Below, piece after piece: positions 19,105-27,963 of a stretch of 64,000 nt of DNA (its first letter is position 1; every line of letters starts with the position of its first letter). The stretch is from the NCBI GenBank assembly GCA_036927565.1, contig JAYESD010000008.1, positions 126,507,498-126,571,497 on the forward strand. Reading direction: 5' to 3'. The notes under the pieces were generated by a model. It was not told the origin of the DNA. It made no database searches and was given only the letters and a program-made list of their open reading frames with translations. The position numbers and the translations under genes are program-made. The DNA is from Tuctoria greenei. Lineage: Eukaryota > Streptophyta > Magnoliopsida > Poales > Poaceae.

Positions 19105-21820
19105 TGTAACACCCTAAATTTTCGCATCATGCATTGCATACATGATCATGCATTAAACACTAGTAGAATAAAAGAAAAATAATAAAACATGCATATACAA
19201 ATATGTGTAGCAAAAGAAGGAAAAGAAAATAATAGTTATAGCCTAAAACTTGTAATAGGGAATAAGTATAAAAAAAATAATAATAAAATATATATAAATG
19301 TATATAAATAATATATATAACAATATATGAAAATAAATAAAATATTAATATTAATAATATACATTATAATAATAATAAATAATAAATATATAACATGAAT
19401 AATATATATATAAGATATATATATATATAATAAATTATATAATAAAAAAAGAGTATAAAAAAAGTAAAATAAATAAATATAAATTATAAAATAATAATAA
19501 TACAAAAAAAAAGAAAAAAAAGAAAAAAAAAAGAGAAGGGCCAACCCGGCGGCCAGGCCAGCGGCCCAGTCGACCGAGCGCCCCGCGCCAGCCCGGCCTC
19601 CCGCGCGCGAGCACGCCCCCCCCCCCCCCCCCCCCCCGCTGGGCCCCGCTCCGCGCCCCGCAGCCGACCGGCCCCGCCCGCCCGCCGTACGCCTCCCGCC
19701 CGGCTCGGTCGCCGCCCCCGGTACGACTCCCCCCGAGTCCCGATCCCGCCCGCTCCCGATTCCAGCGCCGATTCCCCCGCGTCGCCTGTTCCGCCGCCCC
19801 TATAAAAAGGAACCGAAGCCCCACGACCCCGACGCCAGAAGCGCTCCAGGAAGACCCTAGTCGCCGGGAAAAACAACAGGAGTCCAGAGAGCTGCATCCG
19901 GGGAAGAAAAAGAAGGGAAAGAAGAGGAAGAAAAAGAGGAGGGCCCCGCCGTCAGCCGGAGATCGTCGTCGACATCGCGCCGCCGTTGTCGTGCCGCCGG
20001 AGGACGCATCTACTTCGTCTACGCATTGTTCCCATCCCGCGGTCATCGAAGCCAACGCATCTACGGTAGGCCATGTTCCCGATGCGAATTTTAGCGATCA
20101 TATTGAACCAAATAGGCGTAAATTGATTTTAGTTGTTCCATAATTTTATTTTCAGCAGCATTAATCCACCCTAAAACCCCCGTAAACTCATATGAACACG
20201 TATGAACTACTCGCATCTAATTAATAAACAACCGTAGTTAATTAATTATTGAATTGTGCATGCATACATGTCATTGCATGTTGATTATTTTGTGTGCATC
20301 ATGTTGATTGTATATGTTTTCTTGTATGTATGATCACGCGTAGAGGGAAGTGCTCAAGAGATCGTGTACGAGGATTATCCAGAATCAAGATTTTGAAGCG
20401 CTTGAGCAACCCCATCCGTCGGAGCAAGGCAAGTGTCCTTGAAGCATATTGATCCTGTTTTTAAATAAATGTTTTGTTTGCAAATTGCATGCTTGTGTCA
20501 AATTGATGGGGAATCCTATGGTAGGAGTTTACTAGTTTTGTTTAACCAACCTTGTCACCTGGAATTTATGGTAGAGAGTCGGGAAGGGTTTTTACCTTTT
20601 TGCTTCGCTTAATTAATTGGGATGGCAAACAACACTACACACTTAATTATGCATCAATGATATTCTGGTTAATGTGAACTGGTCAATACGATGGGTGATC
20701 TAAGCAAGCATGGTTATGTGGATGGGTTGGTTGTTATGGTGGTTTGTTTGCTTTAGATCTAAGGACCGGTTCATGCGAGAATATGCCAGGTCAACAGTGC
20801 CACCACAAGGCCAAGTATGGGTGCGGCGTAGCTGAATAATTAGGAGCGTTGGTAGTACTGTATGGACTATTGGATGGCGCGGGGAATGGGAGTCGAGGAG
20901 GACTGCCCTGGGATCTGCATGGCACACGAGGGGGCTCGTGGGTGGGAGAATAGAGATTCAAGCCTGCCGGTGAAACCTTAGTGGGCCCGTACATACTAGT
21001 AGTCCCTTTTGAAAGGCTATTTTGTGATCTCTTGGCCACACACCTACGAAAGTGTGAGATGGCATAATGGAGGTTTCTTAGTTATCGAAAGGTGATGAAA
21101 TCACAAACATGTGGGTAAAGTGGTACAACCTCTGCAGAGTGTTAAAAAATATCATGATAGCCGTGCTCCCGGTTATGAGCGCCTGGATGACCTACATGAT
21201 TAGAGTTGGATTTTGGTATTGGGATGGTTGGTTTATGGAAATTGGGATATGGTTATGGTTATGGTTTATGGTCATGGATATGAATTTGAGTTCTGGTAAT
21301 TGGACATGGATAATGATGATGTTGGCAATAATTGGATATGGTTTATATTATGTTAATATGATGGTGATGATGGGATTGTTTCACATAGACATAGTATAAT
21401 GCTTTTCAAATGTTTTACTGTACTTTTCAGCACTTAGCCATTATTACATTCATCATTTGAATTAGCCACATGTCATACTTTCCACACTTGCTGAGTACGA
21501 CATGTACTCACTCTTGCAATCTCCCCCAACAGCTACTGGCGACAATTGGGAGTACCCTGAGGATCACGTGGAGTACTAGGTTGCGTACCGCCGTCAATTG
21601 CCTGTGGATTGGAGTCGTGCTGTTTAGTTTATTTTCCGCTACAATTATTTAGAGTTTTATCATTCGTGAAATATTGCATTATTGTAATAAAGTACTTATT
21701 TATTAGTTAAGACGTGGTTAAATTCTGTATATCATTTGTGATGCAACCGTATATGTGTGATGAACATCCTGGGCACACATATGCGTTACGCTCAGTTCAT
21801 ATTCGGAACCGGGTGTCACA
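19105..21820 (+). repeat. 5' LTR of chromovirus D (2,716 bp)
   Basis: Bipartite composition: a very AT-rich block (19130-19540), then a very GC-rich block (19540-19800) with a 22-base C run at 19616-19637, then the TATA box. It is very similar to 27951-30647; over the first 200 bp I see about three differences by eye. The C run is only 8 bases in the other LTR. Confidence 0.93.
19801..19808 (+). promoter_or_regulatory. TATA box of D 5' LTR
   Basis: TATAAAAA in CCGCCCCTATAAAAAGGAACC, embedded in GC-rich sequence. Conserved at 28631-28638 in the 3' LTR. Confidence 0.8.
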
Positions 21821-21823
21821 AAT

Positions 21824-21835
21824 TGGTATCAGAGC
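21824..21835 (+). other. Primer-binding site of D (initiator tRNA-Met type)
   Basis: TGGTATCAGAGC, three bases after the LTR end, the standard plant PBS complementary to the 3' end of initiator tRNA-Met. Undamaged. Confidence 0.9.
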
Positions 21836-22228
21836 CGCGTTGACCGTAGGACGCAAGCCTAGGTAGAATGGACACTCTAGAGCACTTAGGAACACTCTTC
21901 TAATCTGCTATTTTCGAAATTTTTTGCTGCTGTTTTGTTCCTTTATTTTCAGTCGCGAAAAGTACTGATCGCTGCTGCGCTTTTGATAAAAATTTTCAGA
22001 AGTGAGCAATATTAAGTGCTGCTGTTTTTCTGCGTAAATTTTCGCGAAAAAGGTGTGTTTTTGCTACTGTTATGTGTGGGTAAAATTATTGTGTTGGTTG
22101 CTGTATTTTTTCTCCTTATTTTTCGTTCTTTTGGAACCGCTGCACCGCTCTTTTTCCGCCGTTTTAGGCTGCTGAAATTTTCAGATTTGTATGTGTTATT
22201 TTTTTTCCTCTAATGTATTTTTCTGTAG
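21836..22228 (+). other. Leader of D before orf0
   Basis: T-rich untranslated leader. CTAGGTAGAA near 21860 could act as a 5' splice site, and TTTTTCTGTAG ends exactly at the orf0 ATG (22218-22228) like a 3' splice site. The short open frame at 22016-22213 is Phe/Leu-rich from T runs and is not supported as a gene. Confidence 0.5.
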
Positions 22229-23083
22229 ATGGCCCGCACCAAGACAACCCCCCGTAAGTCGACCGGTGGACTTGTGCCCCCGCGTAGGTTGGCCAGTCGC
22301 TCTCCGGCCGTCAACCCCCGTCACCCCGTGGTGATCCGTTCTGACGGCAGAGCCGCAGGACAACTGCGACACCGTCTCCGTTCCCTACCCCGCGAGGCTT
22401 GCTACCGTCACCACAGCCTCTCGCTCTCCTACCACACCACAGGAGTGCAGCGCCCCGACAGGAAGGAGTGGAGCTGCAAGATCTATATCTACTATGGTGA
22501 TGAGTTGGTGAAGACCCACAATAGTCCTGCTTGGAGGAGCTCCCGCCGATCTGCGGAGCAGGATGCTAGCTGGGAAGCAGCCACCTTTTGGAGTCACGCC
22601 CACCGTTTCCGTCTGGAGGACACGGTGCACGCCTTCGTTCCGCAGCGTCCCAGTGGCACTGCGCGCTTCGTCTCCAGGAACGTTGAGGGACCCCTGGACC
22701 TCCCACAGTCTCGGCAGACTGTTGACGACGTGGCCCAGCTCAGTGCCCGACTTCAGAGGGCGCAGCAGGAGATTCAGGATGGATGTGACCTCGCCCAGCG
22801 CCACGAGGCGATAATCAGGAGGTATCGTCGGATCACCGACGAGGACCCGGACGACTACGCGTCCGACACCCCGACGTGGACCCCAAACTCTCCAGACCAT
22901 CGCAACGGTCAGCGTGAGTCGTCTTCTGAGGAGTCCTCTGACGAGGAGCCTTCTAGTGTGGCGTCTACCGCACCACCGCCGCCTGCTGCCTCACCACCAC
23001 AGGACCCCGAGGACCCCGAGGACCCCGACGACGACGACGATGACGACGAGGACCCGGATGAGTTTCCGCTTGACGACGAGTAG
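22229..23083 (+). CDS. orf0 of chromovirus D: histone H3 tail-like N-terminus, acidic C-terminus
   Basis: An intact 284-residue frame upstream of gag in the same orientation. It opens MARTKTTPRKSTGG; after removal of Met, residues 1-13 match the H3 tail (ARTKQTARKSTGG) at 11 of 13 places, with K4, R8, K9, S10 and T11 all kept. After the tail, similarity to H3 stops: there is no histone fold. Residues about 85-150 hold a Trp-rich segment (EWSCKIYIYYGDELVKTH, WEAATFWSHAHRF); 165-200 look like a short coiled coil (LSARLQRAQQEIQDG); the last 70 residues are Ser/Glu/Pro-rich and end in a run of Asp/Glu. An ORF in this position is known in RIRE3/RIRE8-type elements; its function is unknown. It is open while the adjacent gag-pol has three stops. 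Mimicry of H3 to engage readers, writers or chaperones of chromatin is inference. Confidence 0.85.
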   Translation: MARTKTTPRKSTGGLVPPRRLASRSPAVNPRHPVVIRSDGRAAGQLRHRLRSLPREACYRHHSLSLSYHTTGVQRPDRKEWSCKIYIYYGDELVKTHNSPAWRSSRRSAEQDASWEAATFWSHAHRFRLEDTVHAFVPQRPSGTARFVSRNVEGPLDLPQSRQTVDDVAQLSARLQRAQQEIQDGCDLAQRHEAIIRRYRRITDEDPDDYASDTPTWTPNSPDHRNGQRESSSEESSDEEPSSVASTAPPPPAASPPQDPEDPEDPDDDDDDDEDPDEFPLDDE

Positions 23084-23391
23084 TCCTCGACCTATGCCAC
23101 GACTCAAGGATAGGCACACCCCATTAGTTAAATAAGAGCGACGTAGACATACTTGTGTGACCTTGAGTTGTGTTACTCCTTTTAGGATTTTTGTCAATTT
23201 TGTTTGGTGCTTGTTTGAGTGCTTGTGTGCTTAGTAGAGAGTTGTGGAATGCTTCGGCACTTGTCCACATCCTCATAATATAGGTCTATATTAATAAAGG
23301 ATTATTTAGTGTCACATACCTTGATGCATATAGTTGGGACGTTCTTTCCAAATTCTAAATCCTTCTGTCCCCACCTTTCTTTCGTCAACAG
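23084..23391 (+). other. Spacer between orf0 and gag in D
   Basis: About 300 bp without a gene. It ends in a pyrimidine-rich run and CAG (TTTCTTTCGTCAACAG) placed directly before the gag ATG, which looks like a 3' splice site. Confidence 0.5.
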
Positions 23392-26300
23392 ATGGTGAGA
23401 ACTCATAACCAGAGGGATGCCAACGATGAGGAGGAGCGCAATGAAGTACCTCAGAACAACCAGGGACATGCTCATGGAGCTATCAACATTGAACAACTGT
23501 TAGCTATGCAGAACCAGCTCATGCAGACCATGATACAAACTATGGGACAGCTGCAAGCTGGCAACAACAATCAGCCCCACATGCCTCCACCGCCACCCCC
23601 GCCACCTCATAACCGTTTGGGAGAGTTCATGAGGACCAGACCGCCCACCTTTGCACAAGCCACAGACCCAATGGAAGCTGATGATTGGCTGAAGTCTGTT
23701 GAGAAGAAACTTGCTATTGTCTAGTGCACTGATAGGGAGAAGGTTCTCTTTGCATCACATCAACTAGTTGGAGCAGCCGCCGACTGGTGGGAAGCTCTTT
23801 GCAACGCTCATGATAATCAGGAGACAATCACTTGGGCTGAGTTTAGACAGAGTTTCCGTTCCCACTATGTACCTGAAGGAGTTATGATACTGAGAAGACA
23901 AGACTTTGAAAATCTCAGGCAAGGAAGGATGAGCGTGAGTGAGTATCTCAACAAATTCACACAATTATCAAGATATGCTCTAGAAGACATCAAAACTGAT
24001 AGTAGGAAGCAATATCTGTTTATGAGGGGTCTCAACAATGAAATTCAAGTCCAGTTGCTCAATACTGATTATCCAAACTTCCAAAAGCTGGTTGACAAGG
24101 CTATTGTGGTTGAGAACAAGATTCGTGAGATGGAGCAGGACAACAAGAGGAAGATGTCACATCATGGACCGCAGCAAGGAAGCAATGTTCGCCCCCGCTA
24201 TGCACCACCTACTGCACCACACTACAACCCATCTGCTCCTGCATACCGTGCTGCTTATCCGCCCCGCCCAAATCAGCCACCGCAGCAACGCCCCGCCATG
24301 CAAGCGCCTCGCAATCCTGTGCCACCTGCGCCACGTCCTAACATGGCGGCAAATGCTCAAAACCAGTTGCGCCCAAACTTCCCCAATGCTATGGGTGGTA
24401 AGACATGCTATGTGTGTGGAGAACCCGGACACTTTGCAAGTCAATGCCCTAAGAGAAACTATGGACCTATGAACAATGCACCAAGGCCAAATAACCCGCG
24501 ACCAAATGGAGGAGCACCACAAGGCAACCGTGGACAGCAGAATTTTGCTCGTGGCAATGTGAATCATGTCTCTACTGAGGAAGCCCAGCAAGCTGATGAC
24601 GTCATGATTGGTATGTTTCTCGCCAACTCCAACCCCGCGACTGTTTTATTTGATTCGGGAGCATCTCATTCATTCATCTCGTCAAAGTATGTTTCCAAAT
24701 ACAATTTGCCTATATCTCATATGAAACAAACTATGCTAGTAAGTTCTCTTGGCGGAGAGATGAGGACAAATATAGTATGTCCGAAAGTAAGCATTAAAAT
24801 AAGGGGGGTAGACTTTCTCGCAAACCTCATAGTATTGGACTCCCAAGGAATAGACATAATACTTGGAATGGACTGGCTGAGCAAGTATAATGGAGTCATT
24901 CAAGGTGCCGAGAGGATTGTGCAGTTGACAAGTGAACATGGTACACACATCGAAGTTGAGGCAGCCCAATCTGCAAGAGGGAAAGCGATGCTGAATCACG
25001 TGGAAGAAGTGACATTGGAAAGCATTCCGATCGTTTGCGAGTACCCGGACGTGTTTCCAGATGAGTTGCCAGGTATGCCACCTGATCGTGACATAGAATT
25101 CGCTATTGAGTTGATACCCGGAACTGCACCTATAGCTAAGAGGCCGTATAGGATGCCTCCTAAGGAATTAGCAGAGCTCAAGAAGCAAATTCAAGAGCAG
25201 CTAGAGAAGGGTTTTATACGCCCAAGTTCATCCCCATGGGGAGCCCCAGTGCTCTTTGTAGATAAGAAGGATGGAACCCAGAGGATGTGTGTGGACTATA
25301 GGTCTCTCAACGAAGTGACAATTAAGAACAAGTACTCACTGCCCCGTATAGAGGATTTGTTCGACCAAATGAAGGGTGCCTGTATCTTCTCCAAGATCGA
25401 CTTGCGGTCAGGATACTTCCAAATGAAGATTAGACCATCGGATATACCCAAGACAGCATTTCGGACACGATATGGATCTTATGAGTACACCGTCATGTCA
25501 TTTGGATTGACGAACGCGCCTGCGTACTTTATGTATCTCATGAATAAGGTCTTCATGGAATATCTGGATAAGTTCATTGTAGTGTTCATCGATGATATTA
25601 TGATCTACTCGAAGGATGAGAAGGAACACGAGGAACACTTGAGGCTTACGCTGCAGAAATTGAGGGAGCATCAATTGTATGCCAAGTTCAGTAAATGTCA
25701 ATTTTGGTTACGGGAAGTTTCTTTCTTAGGCCATATTATTTCCGAAGGAGGAGTATCAGTTGACCCAGGGAAAGTGAGAGATGTGCTTAAGTGGGAACCG
25801 CCACAGAATGTCAAGGAAATTCGGAGTTTCCTTGGAATGGCTGGATATTACCGCCGATTCATTAAGGATTTCTCCAAAATAGCCAAGCCTATGGCCGAAT
25901 TACTCATTAAGGGAAAGGCATTCCGATGGACTCAAGCTTGTCAGGATAGCTTTGAGGAGTTAAAGAAAAGGTTGACAACCGCGCCGGTGTTAGTATTACC
26001 AGACGTGAGCAAGAGTTTTGATATATACTGTGATGCATCAAGACAAGGATTAGGATGTGTGCTCATGCAAGAAGGCCAAGTGGTAGCTTATGCATCGAGG
26101 CAACTAAAGAAACATGAGTTGAATTATCCTACGCAAGACCTTGAACTCGCAGCCGTGGTACACGCCTTGGAGATATGGAGACACTATGTTTTTGGTCACC
26201 GATGTGAGATTTATACGGATCACAAGAGTCTCAAGTACATATTTACGCAAACAGATCTGAATCTGAGGCAACGCCGATGGTTGGAGGTCATCAAGGATTA

Positions 26301-27963
26301 TGACGTGGAAATCAACTATCACCCAGGGAAGGCCAACGTAGTGGCCGATGCCTTGAGCCGAAAAGGAGTAAGTCATCAACTCACAGTACGAGAGCTGCCA
26401 TCCGAGTTATGTAAGGAGTTTGAACGGTTGAACCATGGATTCATAAATGAGATGGGAACGATGGAAGTCAACCCAACATTAGAGCAGGAAATACGGGAAG
26501 GACAGACAAAGGACAAGGAAATACAGGAAATCAAGGAAAGGACCCAAGAAGGGAAAGAATTTAGATTTGATGAGGACGAACAGGGTACCTTATGGCTTGG
26601 AAAGAGGATTGTGGTACCTAATGTCAGGCATATTCGTGAAACAATATTGAAGGAGGCACATGACTCGCCTTACTTAATTCACCCCGGTTGTACAAAGATG
26701 TACAAGGACTTAAAGACATGCTATTGGTGGGCTAGCATGCAAAAGGACATAGCCGAATATGTTGCACTTTGTGATGTGTGCCGACGAGTGAAAGCTAAAC
26801 ATCAAAGGCCAGCCGGATTGTTACAACCACTAAAGATCCCGGAGTGGAAGTGGGAAGAGATTGGTATGGACTTTATAGTTGGATTACCGTGAACTCAGTC
26901 TGGCTATGATTCAATATAGGTTATTGTGGATCGATTGACAAAATCAGCTCATTTCATCCCTGTCAAGACCACATATACCACCGCGAAGCTAGCAGAATTG
27001 TATATGGAACATATTGTGTGCCGACACGGAGTACCAAAGAAGATAGTCTCGGATAGAGGTTCTCAGTTTACCTCCAGATTTTGGCAGAAATTGCATGAAG
27101 CAATGGGAACAAGGCTGAACTTTAGTTCGGCGTATCACCCTCAAACAGATGGACAAAACGAGAGGACCAACCAAATTTTGGAAGACATGTTGAGAGCATG
27201 TGCTTTAAAGCATGGGAAAAGTTGGGATAAAAGTTTGCCGTATGCTGAATTCTCGTACAACAATAGTTACAAAGCAAGTTTGAAAATGTCACCGTACGAA
27301 GCATTGTACGGAAGGAAGTGTAGGACTCCCTTGTTTTGGAATGAAACCGGAGAGAATCAAGTGTTTGGTCCTGACGTGTTACAAGACGCAGAAAGGCAAG
27401 TCCAAATAATACGGGAAAACTTAAAGGCTGCCCAGTCTCAACAGAAAGGTTATGTTGATAATAGGCAAAGGAGTCTGACTTTTGAAGTTGGAGATTTTGT
27501 ATACCTCAAAGTGTCACCTATCAGAGGTCAGCGGCGGTTTAACGTCAAAGGAAAACTGGCACCACGTTACATCGGACCATTCAAGATTTTGGACAAACGA
27601 GGAGAAGTGGCATATCGACTTGAGCTGCCGACGTATCTCTCCGATGTACACGACGTATTTCACGTCTCTCAACTCAAGAAGTGTCTCAGGGTACCAGAAG
27701 AACAAGTGCCGATGGACGAGTTAGAACTTCAAGAGGATTTGTCCTATGTCGAGCAACCTATCAAAATTTTGGATATGAAGGAAAGGGTCACGAGAAATAA
27801 GAGGATCCGTTGGTGCAAAGTGCAATGGAAACACCATACGGAAGCCGAAGCTACATGGGAACGTGAAGAAGACCTGAAGGCAGAATTCCCTCATCTTTTC
27901 TCCATGCTATCGAATCTCGAGGGCGAGATTCACTTTAAGGGGGGTAGGTTTGTAACACCCTAA
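23392..27963 (+). pseudogene. Chromovirus D gag-pol with chromodomain (three nonsense codons)
   Basis: One reading frame throughout, 1,523 codons, broken only by TAG at 23722-23724, TGA at 26890-26892 and TAG at 26917-26919. Each is explicable as a single C-to-T or G-to-A change. Order: Gag core (WWEALCNAHD, about residue 130), zinc knuckle CYVCGEPGHFASQC (340), protease LFDSGASHSFIS (420), RT RMCVDYRSLN and catalytic FIDDIMIYS (630-735), RNase H IYCDASRQGLGCVLMQ (876), integrase zinc motif HPGCTKMYKDL...CDVC (1096-1130), core with GMDFIVGLP, SDRGSQFTSRFW and DGQNERTNQI (DDE kept), and a chromodomain near the end (WCKVQWKHHTEAEATWERE, about 1475-1493). The terminal stop lies inside the 3' LTR. 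With the stops it cannot make a full product without readthrough. Confidence 0.94.
27934..27950 (+). other. Polypurine tract of D, overlapping the pol 3' end
   Basis: TTTAAGGGGGGTAGGTT immediately precedes the 3' LTR and primes plus-strand synthesis. The pol frame reads through it and ends at TAA 27961-27963, 13 bases into the LTR. Confidence 0.8.

Noticed and set aside
21109..21399. 96-residue Trp/Met/Ile-rich frame in both D LTRs (also 29937-30227)
   Set aside because: It comes from ATGG/TTATGG simple repeats. It is kept in both LTRs only because LTRs are copies of each other. No promoter or homology supports a gene.
21824..21835. tRNA genes at the TGGTATCAGAGC sites
   Set aside because: These are primer-binding sites complementary to a tRNA 3' end; no cloverleaf surrounds them.
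22229..23083. A host histone H3 gene or pseudogene
   Set aside because: Only the first 13 residues match H3. There is no histone fold, and the ORF sits between PBS and gag of a retrotransposon with intact LTRs.
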